NCBI GenBank assembly: GCA_001910725.1
Contig: MJGA01000029.1
Coordinates: forward strand, 62,001-126,000
Direction of reading: 5' to 3'
Source: Phanerodontia chrysosporium
Taxonomy: Eukaryota > Basidiomycota > Agaricomycetes > Polyporales > Phanerochaetaceae
Length of the DNA stretch: 64,000 bases
Positions 1 to 11,865 of the stretch are shown here, piece by piece. A program made the translations under genes and the position numbers. The first letter of the stretch is position 1. Every line of letters begins with the position of its first letter. Below the pieces are notes generated by a model. The model saw only the letters and a list, made by a program, of their open reading frames with translations, was not told the origin of the DNA and made no database searches.

Positions 1-789
1 GCACCCGATTGACTGCGGTGCTCCACGCGTGTGTACGACATCCGGACGCTATCAACCACCCAGCCGTGGCGGTTCGCCGCGCTCTCGTTGCGTCGAACAT
101 CCCCCTACAGCAACTCATTATTGGTCATCTGAGTTCGTTTCTTGATGCGGATGCTCGGTGGTCAAGTACGGAGATGTGGATGTGAAGGGATAACCTCCGA
201 TGATTTCATCAAGGCATATATCTTCGTACGATGCACGGTCGCGGTATTGCTCGATTGCGTGCGCTACACTCATCGTGCGGGATGGTTGGAATGATGCTCC
301 GAGCTTCTCGCATTATGACAGTTTTGATAGTTCGATGCATTCAACGCTGGACACATCCGGTAAGATGGAAAGCAGAGTTGGGTGGACGTTTATTCGCTGG
401 GACCGTGACGTCCCACAAACCTTCGGCATGAGCAGTACTCTAAACCCTTGACGATACCCCGGTTGCAACGCAAAGCGCTATACCAAGCTGTTAGATGTTG
501 TGAGGACGGAGGGGTCCTGAATGAGAACGCTGCAACGTGCGAAGACGCTGTTGAAAAAGGAAAGTCGCATCAAGCGGATCAGATGTTGCTGATGATCAAG
601 ATAGCGAAGAACGCTGCGCTTCAACTCTGGCTGCGGACACTCTCCACCTCGTAACTCGAAGTAGAGGAGGGTCAACAAGTGTAAGAGACTCATTTGCACA
701 CTACTGCAGCAATTTGGGTACATACTTCGTCTGGATCTCGCATGCGGCCAGGATCTGACTCGATCTCGTAGCATCTTCAGGTTCTCAAG
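1..789. other. Left-edge stretch with no supported gene
   Basis: Only short open frames (under 100 codons) with no recognisable domain are present on either strand. It probably contains the promoter of the ZZ-finger gene that starts at 790. No clear TATA box or RNA gene is seen. Confidence 0.5.
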
Positions 790-1770
790 ATGCCACTCCT
801 CGCGGTCTTACCTGACGATTTGGCGGCGGCGGCGGCCACCTCAGGCGGAAGAGCAGTACACAATGGCATACACTGCGACGGATGCCTCAGGAGTCCGATC
901 GTAGGCATCCGTCACAAGTGCTCCGTCTGCGACGACGTGGACTTCTGCTCGTCCTGCATGGCAGACCCCGTATTTCGAGGGACCCACGACCGACGTCACG
1001 TTTTCATACCCTTGGAAGGGCCGAACTCCGTTGTAACGTATGCTCCACCACTCCCCTTAAACGGACTCCGCCGCACATGTGATGGTTGCTCACGAGCCAT
1101 CGCTGGTCTGTTCTACAAGTGCCTCGATTGCCAGGACTTCGACTTTTGCGGCAGTTGCGCACGGAACGTATCATTTCGAGGGCAACATGACCTGCAACAT
1201 TCATTCTTTCCTATCAAACTTCAGGCAGACATGACGACGTTCTGTGCTGTCCAGGAGGCTCGTAGACGCGTTGAACACGCCGGAGTCTCATGCGATGGCT
1301 GTGACAAGCGCATCTTCGGTGTACGCCACAAGTGCCTCCAATGCATCGACTTCGACTTTTGCGACAAATGCCTAGCCAACGCGGCCTTGCGCGAACACCA
1401 TGGCTTCGACCACCAATTCTATCCCATAACCAAGCCGAACGACCTCACAGGATACGAGCGCGCTCACGCCACCGTGGCTCACCCGCCGACCTCCATACAC
1501 CGTGCATTCTGCGACGGATGCGACAAGCGTATCGTCGGTGCACGGCACAAGTGTCTCGTCTGCGAAGACTTTGACTTCTGCGGTGTGTGCGTCGCGGATC
1601 CCGCCAAGCGCGGCCCGCATGATGTTGCCCACGCTTTCTTCCCTATCGTCGAGCAGGACAACACGGAAGCCTATGACGCCGCGCGCAGACGAGTGGGTGC
1701 CGATGCGGTCCATGTCTACGAGCCCCCTCCACCTTATCGCGCCCCTGCCGGCATGCCCGCAACACACTAG
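790..1770 (+). CDS. Four-repeat ZZ-type zinc finger protein
   Basis: A single uninterrupted 326-codon frame encodes four tandem ZZ-like zinc fingers at about residues 28-74, 96-142, 167-213 and 240-286. Each has the pattern CDGC - (R/Y)HKCxxC - (D/F)DFCxxC - H(D/G)xxHxFxPI, supplying the two Cys4/Cys2His2-type zinc sites of a ZZ domain. The repeat period is about 71 residues and linkers after fingers 2-4 are related (acidic, then an Arg-rich helix). The C-terminus carries a PPPPY stretch that could bind a WW domain. ZZ domains are protein-protein interaction modules (histone tails, N-degrons, SUMO in known cases); no catalytic domain is present, so an adaptor role is inferred. Lack of introns is unusual among its neighbours. 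Function otherwise unknown. Confidence 0.85.
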   Translation: MPLLAVLPDDLAAAAATSGGRAVHNGIHCDGCLRSPIVGIRHKCSVCDDVDFCSSCMADPVFRGTHDRRHVFIPLEGPNSVVTYAPPLPLNGLRRTCDGCSRAIAGLFYKCLDCQDFDFCGSCARNVSFRGQHDLQHSFFPIKLQADMTTFCAVQEARRRVEHAGVSCDGCDKRIFGVRHKCLQCIDFDFCDKCLANAALREHHGFDHQFYPITKPNDLTGYERAHATVAHPPTSIHRAFCDGCDKRIVGARHKCLVCEDFDFCGVCVADPAKRGPHDVAHAFFPIVEQDNTEAYDAARRRVGADAVHVYEPPPPYRAPAGMPATH

Positions 1771-3052
1771 GTGGCGGCTCCCTTCCCGTCCCTACCGCCA
1801 CCCGTTCTCTTCGGCTTTCAGCTCTTTTTTTACGTCGTTGTAAATTTGGGTTCCCTTTCCTATGACAAGTCAAGCCCCGCCACCCCTCTACGCTCTCGTC
1901 TTGCATTTGCGTCCTCGCTTTCAGTCTGTAGCTCATGTATTGAAGATATCACCCCTGAACCGAACAGTGATTAGGTGAGCCTCATCGTGAAGTCGATATC
2001 TAGTGCTGATGCTGCTCTTTTGTAGCATCGTTGTGTTTTGTTGCAATTTCTACGTCTACGCCAGTCGAGGGTCCTATCTAACCCACCTGGCTGCGGGAGT
2101 TATATGAGATGGGAACCAGTCGTGCGTATCATGCGACTTTCCGGAAGTCATGACAGTCTGACATCGTAACTAGGCTACCCTGTACATATCGCTGCTGTAC
2201 AGACACACGTGATGATCTCCACCTTCTCAGATTCATGTGACCGCAGACCTTGTTGTTCAGGGGGTCTCAAGCCTGGAACTCGCTGCGCCGACATTGTCAA
2301 GCCTGGTGCCCGCCAGACACGCACTTGCGTTCGGGCACATTGCATAGCACTGCCGCGAACGTGATGTTGCCAAGTACACGCTCTGAAGGCTGAATACGAA
2401 CCATACGACGTCGTTGTGTCGCCTCTATCATACATGATGTTGATATGTATGGGAGAACAGCTTCTTGCGGCTCCCTTGTCGTTAACTGGCGGTCAAGATA
2501 CGGAGCAAAGTCGTCCGCGTTCTGCGTGAGCGCCTGTCTGTACACTGCTCATGTGCTTTGACAGATCCCCTCCGCACGGCTTGTCCAGCGTGGGACAATT
2601 CCGCTATTGATGATTGCCTTCGACTGCGATCTCTGTGCCGGTAACTATCGGGAGATTCTTCGCTTCGAGGGATCTCCGTGCAGTACCCTATACGCTATGC
2701 CCTCCACATACCTAGCCTCGCCTGAGCGATGTCGACACAGCCGGTATTCCAAGTCTACCCTGGACGCACCCAACACTGGCAGCGTGTAGACCCGACGATG
2801 ACATTACTCCTTCAAGAGTGTTCGGTCAGATGCTGGGTATCAGCATCAGCACCGCATGATGCAGGAACTTATGTGTCTAGATAACGTGTGGAGGGTGTTT
2901 CCGAAAGCGCTGTACGCATCACGTTCGTTTCGCTCTTAACATGCGGACGCCATCCTGTCGAGATCCCCCTCCTTGTCCTCCGCAGGACCCTCGACATTGT
3001 CAGTCATGTCGGATACTCCCTTTTCCCTACAAAGGTGAGTATCGTCATACTC
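1771..3052. other. Intergenic, no gene seen
   Basis: About 1.3 kb between the ZZ gene and the DUF6533 gene. Open frames are short, overlap on both strands and show no domain. A frame at 2888 runs into the first exon of the next gene and might lengthen its N-terminus. Confidence 0.45.
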
Positions 3053-4600
3053 ATGACGTGGTGGATACAATCACTCACGAGAAGCCTCAGTGAATTCCTG
3101 CTGGAGCGAAGGATGTACTTTGCAGTTTCTGGTCAGTTAGGCCTTCTGAATCAACGTAGGCAAGACTGACGAGGGCGACTTTATGTTCAGCGATGATCGT
3201 CTATGAATACATCATTACCTTCGACAGAGAGATACAGTCAGTATGGCAGCGGAAATGGACGGCTAGCTCTCTTTTGCTTGTTTCGACCCGTTGGGGGATG
3301 GTCGCGAATGCTATCGTGGCATGCGCCTCACTCTCGCCTCAGGTACGCCCCCCTGGCCATGTATACGACACTAGTTTGGCTGATGGTCTGCGCAGAAGTA
3401 TACCTGTCCCTCTCGAGCTGCAAAGGTTGTGACTCATACCAAAGTTTAGCTGCGAGGTTACGGCCGTCCTCAGCTACCTGGTTTCATACGTCGGCCTCTT
3501 ACAAGTTGCTGGTGAGTATTTCTCAAGGCTCGGCTCAATACAATTGAGGGCAGTGCCGACTGTTTTCCCTAGCATTTTCCGCGCTGCGTGTCGTGGGAAT
3601 TGCTGGCGGAAGTTACGTATTGGCATCAATAGTCCTTAGCTTGGGCATGGTCCCTCTAGGAGTCAATATAGTCAGTAAGAAAGTCACGTACTATACGAAC
3701 GCTGAACGACATTTCCTTGCACAGTTTTTACTGTCGAAGATCAGATTCCAGGGCAGCTGCAACCAAATTCTGGATCTTTCTGACAAGAACACTTTCATGT
3801 AAGCTGTATATCTCCAGTGCATTAAGCAGCACGCTGATATATATCCTAGGGGTCGGTATCTCATTAACCTCTCCTTCCACCGTAAACCTGATGTCGGTAT
3901 ATAGTATGCCTCCTTAGTCGAGTCTCGTCGATTCTAGCCGATCTGTTGGTAATCATTACGACGTGGAGAAGCACCTTCCGGGGGTGGAGGGGGTTCTCTA
4001 ATTCGAGAAAGCAGGTGACAGTGTCTGACTGCTTGCTACGTGATGGTACGTCTCGTGCAGCCCTCAGCAAGGCTTAGCTGACTCGGATCCATGCAGGGAC
4101 GATCTACTTCTTGTAGGTACACTATCGTGTATACAGCAGACGAGGGCTGACTCTGTACCAGGGCACTGCTGCTGATCAACGCCGCGCAAGCGATAACATA
4201 CAGTCCGGTAAGCGGGCAATCTGTGAATTATTCACGCTATATCGATTCGAGACCATTATCAGGAATACGACCCCGTCTCGGCCCTCGTTAGTCTCATGGT
4301 GCGCCCAAACCGCCTCTATTTTTCGGTTCACGCATGCTAACTTTTCTCCAGCCGCTTGCCCTGATCAACCGGTTCATGCTTAACCTGCGCCAAATACACG
4401 TTGCTCCGCCCTCCCCCACCGTCTCTACCATAATCCCGCATTTTCAGAACCCCTCGTCCGTTGAACGTAGCACCTTTTCTAGTATTCTAGGTAACATCGG
4501 TGAGCCGCTGGTGCATGGCTCAGATACAGACTCAGAGGAGCTCGGCACATTTTCCATACAGTTTGCGTTGGGTAGCGCACTAGAAGAGGACGATTCATGA
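3053..4600 (+). CDS. DUF6533 multi-pass membrane protein
   Basis: Multi-exon gene of the basidiomycete DUF6533 family, usually about seven membrane helices and unknown function. The signature YEYIITFDREIQSVWQRKW lies in exon 2 (3191-3342). A first exon ending at 3131 joins it in phase (FAVS then AMIVYEY), removing a 59-nt intron. Further exons give the hydrophobic segment ending LLQVA (donor 3512) spliced at 3573 to AFSALRVVGIAGGSYV, then an ALLLINAAQAI segment near 4160, and the usual C-terminal exon (INRFMLNLRQ followed by a Ser/Asp/Glu-rich cytoplasmic tail) ending at 4600. Exons between 3343-3440 and 3670-4330 are only partly resolved. The start at 3053 is the nearest ATG that gives an intact first exon. 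Family assignment is firm, the exact gene model is not. Confidence 0.7.
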
Positions 4601-4896
4601 AGCGTACCGTTTGGTCCTTCTTATCTGGTCTATATCTCGGATGTCGATGTTTTCTTTGCTCTGTAGCATACTATACTATTCGACTGTAGCTCTAAGAATC
4701 GTGTAACTTCGCCATATTTTATTCGATTTAGACATGTCCATCAAAAGCTCCTCGCGCAGCAAAGAGTCCATCGCCGGCAGTTATACACATTTAATTTTGC
4801 TCGAAGATTATGTACAAGCTGGTATACAATAGAAAATGCTGAAGACATGCTTTGATAAAGAAGACTACGTCGTCAGTTTTAAGATCAAGAATCCAA

Positions 4897-6922
4897 CTAC
4901 AGACCAAGCCAGGTGTCCAGATTATCCCAGATCTCCTCTCGCTTGCGCGCCCACAGCTGTCTGCGCGTCATGACGCACGCGCTGCAGTAGCCCGAGTTCT
5001 CCCAGTCGAGCACCGAGAGGCGCTCGAGGCCGCAGATGGGGTCGTACATCCAGTTCTCGTACAGGCCCGAGTCGAGGACCCACTCCGCCCAGATCTGCGC
5101 TGAGTTGCGGCACGCCTCGAGGCAGCGCTCGCGCGCGCTGTGCGTGCTGTACGCCGTGTTCGCGCTCGTCGTCTGCTGGAGCATGCACGGGAATGCCGCC
5201 GGCGACGGTGCAGTGCCGACGAGCAGCGTCCACGCCATCTGCAGTTTCTCGCGCGTCGTGATGAGGCGCACGAGGTCCGCGTGGCTCAGCTTCGCGCGTC
5301 CAATGAGCCGGCTCCCGTCGAGCAGCGTGCCCTCCGGCAGCGCCGCGTCCTCGACGCCCTGCTGCGAGAAGCCCTCCGAACGCAGGAGCTCGTAAAAGGC
5401 GCGTTTAAGCACGCTTGGGAGGTTGTACATTCGCGCAACGACGACGGTCTCGGCGGCGTGTGGTGTCCGCACAGGCGACAGCTTGTGCAGGTCGCTTGGC
5501 CACAGGCTCTCGAGTCGCGACGTCGCCAGGGCGTCGATCTGTCGAAAGCGCAGAGTTCGCGCCGCGCAAAACACGGCGATGAGCATCTTGAACGGTGGTT
5601 GTCGTTGAATAAATACACTGGCAAGGGCTTGCATCAGGTTGACAGTCAATCGGTGCATGACTGGACGTACCTCGGGTCGTCGCACACCCCCAGCAGGACC
5701 TCGAGATCCTCTGCACACACCCCAGTGACACGGACGACGGGACACTGGTCCATGGCAGACGTTTGCTCGTCCGCATCACTGTCTCTGGACAGCTGCTTGG
5801 CAAAATACTCCGATAGCGAGACGAGCCGCGATCGCGGCAGATGCAGGAGCACGTCCTCGACAAGCACCACCGCCGAGTCCTCCAGGAACTTCTGCCTGGG
5901 TACGAACACCGGCGCAGGTGACTCGCTCGGGCTCGTGCGAGAGCTATTTCCACGGCCCCTCCGTGGGCGTGGCTTCAGGTACTGCGCAACCTCCTCCTCA
6001 GAGTCGCACTCGCTGTCTTCTTGCGGTGTCGGCAGCGGCGGCGGCTCTTGCAGCGGCGCGAAGCGCTCCGCCCGCTGCTGGATGCTGGGTAGCGGTGGAC
6101 GCAGCGGCGACAGAAACGGCTCCTCCCGGGGCTTGCCGTTCGACGTGCTCGCGGACTGGCTAGCCGCGGCATACGAAGTAACGCCGTTCGTGCTGTACCA
6201 CGAGTGCCCGCTCACAATACTCGCTTGCGCCGTCCACCACGGTGTCGGCGCAGGCTTGCTCGCGTGTGGTGCAGAGCTCTCTGCCGTGGCTGCGGGACGC
6301 CTGCGCTTCGCTGCGGGGCGAGCGCTCGCACTCGCGTTGGCACTGGTGTTCGCGCTGGCGGCCGAGCCGCTGTCTTGCGCGTGCTTGCGCTTACGTGCCT
6401 GCTTGAGAGGCTCGTCGCCAGACGTCTCTGACTCCGACGCACCGCCATCTGCGTTCCAGGCAGCGCTCGTAGACAGGCGGAATGAACACGATTGATCTGC
6501 AGGTGTTGCTGATGACCGACGTGCGAGCGCGGCAGAAATGGACTGTCCTTCTTGCGCGACAGGTGGTACCGAGCCACTCGGCGCAGGTGTAGATGGCGCG
6601 GGCCGTGGTGATGCGGCTGCAGGTGCCGGGCGCGCGGGTGCTTCTGCGGAGCTGGGAGGTCCTGGAGGAGCCACAGAAAGAGCGGGAGTCACGGGGAGCG
6701 CAGGGTGGCCTGCGGCAGCGGGGCGCGAGAGCTCGCCATTCGGAGGCCTGATGCCCCGTGCAGCCGCGTTGAGAATGTCGTAGATTGTGTGCATAGGCAG
6801 TACCGCCTGTGGGAGGAACACGGGACCTTGCGCAGTGCTAGCGACCGTTTGCGACCTTGTAGTTTCAGATGCAGCCTTCAACGTGCCGTCGAGGGCGGCT
6901 TCTGGGGGGTCGAAGTCGATGG
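4897..6922 (-). CDS. BTB/POZ domain protein (minus-strand paralogue)
   Basis: The C-terminal half is a fungal BTB/POZ protein. The BTB core is read around 5950-5690 (SAVVLVEDVLLHLPRSRLVS, then SEYFAKQL and VTGVCAEDLEVLLGVCDDP). After an intron there is the helical BTB-C region (RLESLWPSDLHKLSP, AAETVVVARMYNLPSVLKRA) and a C-terminal Cys/Trp-rich segment (CSACVMTRRQLWARKREEIW). The N-terminal part is a long Ser/Pro/Ala-rich disordered region with basic, nuclear-localisation-like KRRR stretches. It is clearly paralogous to the plus-strand gene at 12987-15079, sharing LPSVLKRAFYELLR and the Trp-rich end. An acceptor (CTCAG) at 6923-6927 suggests an exon continuing upstream, so this may be the 3' part of one long gene with the cysteine-cluster frame at 6878-8214. 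BTB domains dimerise and often recruit Cul3; role here unknown. Confidence 0.72.
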
Positions 6923-8214
6923 CTGAGTGACATTGTTTTGGAGGATGCTGCGTGGGGGCACGCGGATCGACAACCTCGGAGAGGTCACATCGGTAGCCGG
7001 AGGCGAAGCTGTTTCTGCAGGTCTGGCAGCTGTGGACGCTATACCAGGCGTCGCAGAGTCAGATGGGGAGTTAGCGTGCTCAGACGCTGCTGCCGCTGTC
7101 GCAGTTGCTGCGCTCGGCGGCTGAACATGGGCGACTTCATTCTGCGATGGATTCGGGGCAGGCGTGGGCTGAGGACGTGGAGAGCTGTTCACCGTTCCTA
7201 GCCTGGGTGAAGACGTCGCGTTTGGGACCGGGACGGTCACGGCTTGAGCGGCAGATGCCTGGTACGGTATGGCGCCGACGAAAGTGTGGGCACCGTTCGT
7301 GACCATCGACAGGGAGCTCGGCCGATTCGCTGTCACGTAGACAACGCTCATCGGATGGGCATTGAGGGGCTGACGTGGCTCTCCAGCAGAAGCGGGAGCG
7401 GAAGCAGGAGCAGACACGGGTGTAGGGCAGGAGCAGGAGCAGGTGTAGGTGTAAGAGCAGGAGGAGGAGCGGAAGGCGGTGTGTGGTTTGTTGGTGTTTG
7501 CGGAACCGCACTGGACGTAGCAGGTAGCGAGGATGGTGGGTGCGCGTTGGGTACTTGTTCCTTGACTGGAGCATCCCTCTCTGTGGTGAATTTCACGGGT
7601 GATTGTTCTCGCTGGGGGCTGGCAGAAGCACGCTTTCGAGAGTCGCGCCTAGATACACTCGCCTTCTCGTGTCCCTGCTCGCCCCGCCGCTTCTTCTGCG
7701 CTGGAGACACAGAGCCCTGCTCTACAGACCTAGTTCCCTTGCGCAGCGCTGAGGCGGACTCCGGCGGCATCGCCATGGTCTTCGCGATGGACGCGGAGTG
7801 GTCGCGGTAGTACGGCGCGTCGGGCAGCGACTTCTTCAATGCTTGAACCTCTTGTTTCAGCGGCTGCTTCTTCATTCTGGGTAGCGGAAGCTCTACGTAG
7901 CCTGGCCCATATGGAACGCATGAAAGTTGCCTTTCAACGCACCTCCTGCATGCCGGATCCCCTCGTGAGCAAATGTTCCTGACCCTCGCACACATGGTGC
8001 ACCGATTCGCGACTATAAAGTACTCCCCCTCCTCCTCGGTGTCCGGGTTGAACGGCAAAGCGAAGATGTGAGCAGGGTCAATGCGAGGTTCGTATGCTTC
8101 GGGTATCCGCTTTGGGCGGTAAACCGCGGGATGCCATTTCTTTGCGTAGTCGGGAAGTGGGAGGTGGGCGTGGGGGTTGTCTTGCAACTTCTCAGCATCG
8201 TCTTGCTGCGCCAT
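6878..8214 (-). CDS. Protein with Zn2Cys6-like cysteine cluster and low-complexity tail
   Basis: From the ATG at 8214 (MAQQDDAEKL) the frame encodes a cluster with spacing C-x2-C-x6-C-x6-C-x2-C-x6-C (CTMCARVRNIC, then CRRCVERQLSC), matching the fungal Zn(II)2Cys6 DNA-binding motif, though with fewer basic residues than classical Gal4-type clusters. A proline/serine/alanine-rich region with KKRR basic patches follows. The frame breaks near 7425-7427 in a GGG run (plus strand). One extra base there would join it to the frame ending at 6878, which continues as Pro/Ala/Ser repeats. No promoter-like gap separates this from the BTB frame below 6922, so both may be exons of one Zn-cluster/BTB protein. 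Alternatively it is a separate regulator gene. No pathway is implied by neighbours. Confidence 0.55.
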
Positions 8215-9919
8215 GGGGTATACTGAAGGTGTAAGACTGAGCATAAAAACGTGAGAACTTTGCGCGGAGTCAATTTGGACATAAGACGAACCGGGAGGCC
8301 CCCTCGGCTGATTTGTACACCGAAACCTCGTATTTAGTGTGGGGCTCCCTGACCTCGAGCGCAGGAGCGCTGACGGTGAATTCACCGAGAGGAAGGGGTA
8401 GGAAAGTGCCGGGAGTGGTGGTGAAACCTCCTAGAAATCAGATCAACAATATTTCCCGAGCGCATCACGTGGAAGCTAAACGCCACAAAGGCTCCGGTAA
8501 GCGCTTGACACACTTCCACGACGATTGCCACAGCGCGAAGAGAAACTGGCAGCAGAGATCAGGGACGGGTAACTGACCAGGTCACTTTTCTCGAACATAA
8601 CCCGCATATATGCACCCTGTACAGTGTGCATGCACTGAGGCGAGCCTCAACGCGTGCACGAGCTCAATATACATGGGTGACCTCACGTAAAACGCTCTCC
8701 GATGGAGTTAGCTCCCGTAGTAAGGTATCTGTCCGTGTATGCGAAGGAAATTGCGCAGGGACATTTTACCGTAGACGACGGTTAGGACGCAAGAAGAAGG
8801 GGATGAAGTAGGGGAAAGAGAAGGAGCCTAAGGGCTCATTGGCGACGGGCCCTTTATATATGTGGTGCAAGGGACGGGCGAGGGGCGGAGTCGGACCTAT
8901 GATGTCATTAAGGTTGCTGCTAGGCAGGGGCGGGACATTTGGTACTACTCACCGTAGCTGAGGTACAGCATATTGGCCAGTTCATCGCTGACAATATACG
9001 GGTCAAAGTATGCGTAGTATAATCATTAGCACGTCATGCATAGCAACAGTGCAGTAAAAGCAAACTTTATAACGATCCAATGGCAGGTTAAGTGGGAACC
9101 TATCGTACGCAACTCCATAGCGAGTGCGAGCTAGGCTTGTACTTTTAGAAACAACTAGCCGGATATCAGTCCTCATCAATAATGACCATATCAACCAAAC
9201 AAACACACATAGTAACTCTGAAATACAACTACGGTGCCGACACTGCAAACATTCCGTACCAGCCGTTCTGGAGAAGCGCGTGTCCGCGATCGCGGACGTA
9301 TCACGCACGCCGAACGGACTCCGCCTGGTCTTGCGGCTGCTACTCCGTCATATCATACGCAATCACACCAGAGACATATCTTGCGCTTTCACGACAGAAG
9401 CTAGCAAGGCTTCGAGCTCGATTTCACTCTCTTACCGTCGCAGCTTTGGCGGCTGGCGCTTCGCAACGAGGGCACCGGGGTCCTCCGGCTTAGGTAAGCA
9501 CACTAGCTCGGTCTTGGTAATTCTCACGCCATCTCGAGGCCTGCAGGAAATATTTCCTGGTGTCGTGTCTCCCGCTATGCAGGTGCACAACAAGGTTGAC
9601 ACCGTGCTTAAGGTCACCAGACAAAGCGCCTGGGTGTAAAGAATACTACACTCACCTATTGGAATTGAACTTGGCTCTTGACCTCAGCATCACTGCCACC
9701 CAGTGGGTCACATGCTGTGCGAAGTCAGACTTGACCCAGATTTGCTTACGTCGTTCTTGTATGCCTGACAGATGGCACCGCAGTCCTCTGCTTGAGCATG
9801 CACTAGATGATAACCGCGTATATTCAGGCATAATGCATAATGGTTCAACTATCCAGATAAAGGCACGGCGAAAGACGAACTACTCGTACACTCTTATATT
9901 TCCTTTCACAAATGCAGCT
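8215..9919. other. Intergenic, no gene seen
   Basis: About 1.7 kb between the cysteine-cluster gene start and the end of farnesyltransferase beta. Open frames (for example at 9124-9639) have no recognisable domain and look like chance frames. A TATATA stretch lies near 8855 without an obvious gene downstream. Confidence 0.45.
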
Positions 9920-11865
9920 TCACGCCTTCGCACTCGCACTGCGCTTCGGCACAGTCTGGCCGTAGAAATGTGCCATCATAGCCGTGACATGTGTCTCCGT
10001 CAAATTCGTGAGTGGATGTGTCGCATTCTGGATGGCCGCTTGGCGTTAGAACCCCTGTCACGGCGCATGAATCGAGACGACGTACGACTCGGTTGGCGGC
10101 ACCACCGACGTAGATTGTTGTGCCCTCTTCCTCGACCCAACTGAGCGTGTCGACAAACGCGTGCTTGCGCAGGCCTCTCCGTACTGCATGCGAAGTGAAC
10201 TCCGTGCACAGGGACGTACAGTCAGAGGAACACACCTTCATCGCAGAATCTGTGGGTGCGTTGTCCACCCAGGCAGCGGCCAACACCGCCCTGCGATCTT
10301 CAGACGGCACGACGCGGTGTTGGGCCGCAGAGAGGCCCGATAGGCAATACAGGGTATGATAGGCATCGGCGGGTCTATGAGATGGTAAGGACAGGCGCAT
10401 ATATTCGGATAGAGATGACTTACTTCGGAGGCTTGTCAATCAACCCGCCCGCCGGATGCTGGCCGGCGATGAGGACATACTCTTGAAGCGCTTCGCGGTT
10501 GAACAGGGAGTCTGCAAGCTGATGAGCATGTCACTATGGATTACTACCATAGCAGACGCACCATCTGCGTCTCCCCAAGCATGCTCGTGGCCTTCTTCGC
10601 CTTCATTCTCGTCCTTTGTCTCAGGGTGCTTCCCGACGCCCAAGAGACCCTCTACTAGCAGAACGCATCCACCCACCCACCAGCTGTAGCAACCATCGAC
10701 AAGCTTGTTTGTCCGACCGCGGAAGCCGCCAAGCTCCATTTCCGACCCTTGCATGTGTGTCACCCAGCGGAGGAGCTTGTGCAGGTCAATACGCGGGGCG
10801 GGTAGTGAATGTGCGGGGTAGTAGGTCTTGATATACGGCTGGAGCAGCACCCAGCTTGCCATCGCGCAGAACGTGTAGCCGCCGTGCGCCTCGCCGAGAG
10901 GTGGTCGAGGTGCGCTTGGATCCTTTTGGGAGCCGTCTGTTATGAATTTGCGTCAGCGGGCGGGGAACGCAGCCAGAGATCGGTGCGGGGTAGGACGAGT
11001 GGATGTACTCACACACTCACCATTGTTCAGCGCCCAATCTGGGAAGGAAGCACTGCCGAAACCGCCTTCATATGTCTGACAACTGGCGATAAACTCGGGA
11101 GTTCCGGCGAGCAGTTCTGGTGTGAGGATGTCGAGCATGGTCGCGACGACTAAGAGGCAATATATTCCACTACGGAGATATGAGACCTGAGGATACGGGC
11201 GAAACAGGAGACGCACCGGACGTCGACTTCTGCATCATGTGAAACGAGAAAAGACCCGTCAGGCTGCTTCACGGACATGAAGAACTCGTACATCTTCTTG
11301 CTGGTCTCGTCATTCTCTGCAGACCCCACAGAGACAAAGCACACACCGATCAATCTGATCCCACCCGCCGTTCTCTCCTGGGTATCCCACAATTGCAAGC
11401 GCACAGACGGAGGCATATGTAGGCAGTAGATGAGGGAATTGGCCCGGTCCGCCTGCAAAGCCTCCGGATGGATGTTGCAGCGCCAGGATAGTTTCTATTG
11501 CCCTGAAGCCGAGGGGGTTAGCGCAGCATCATGACACAGAGCCTGAGCAACAACCTCTTCCTAGTACCCTCATCCATGCCTACGCCAAGGATGCTGAAGC
11601 CCTGCAGCGTCCAGAAGAACAGCCAAGGCTGGCTCGCATCTTGAGAGATGTACCGAGCAGGGAAGCCTTGCCTGAGGTTTCGCACTAGGAACTGAAGGTG
11701 GGCATCGCGGCGGAGTACGGGCCCATCTGGAGAGAATTCCTTGACCGAGACGTTCTGGTAGCGTGCTTTCAAGACGTTCTCCGTCGTCGTCTGCAGGTCA
11801 GATGTCGGCGTCGGGAAGCCGTCTACTGGAGTGGGCCGCATCCTTCGAGGTTCTGATGTTGTCAT
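9920..11865 (-). CDS. RAM1: Protein farnesyltransferase subunit beta
   Basis: Catalytic beta subunit that transfers farnesyl to CaaX-box cysteines of Ras, a-factor-type pheromones and lamin-like proteins. Exons read in order: start [144 protein letters not shown]; ending [10 protein letters not shown] and ..FYGQTVPK. The alpha-alpha barrel repeats and the zinc ligands are present: Asp and Cys of VDGC and His of AYHT (equivalent to rat D297, C299, H362). A donor after AACCGAGTC near 10095 and an acceptor before AATGCGACA restore the NRVNATHPL junction. The downstream ATG at 11865 is preferred; an in-frame one at 11988 adds a 41-residue Arg/Leu-rich extension. Introns are about 50-60 nt. Divergent from the BTB gene at 12987. 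Confidence 0.93.

Noticed and set aside
5140..6495. A 451-codon open frame on the plus strand
   Set aside because: It lies antisense to the BTB protein; its Arg/Ala/Ser-rich content is the complement of GC-rich coding sequence and shows no domain.
7381..7480. GAGCAG/GGAGC repeats as a tandem-repeat or CRISPR-like array
   Set aside because: They are the complement of Pro/Ala codon repeats in a low-complexity protein region, irregular in length and without spacers.
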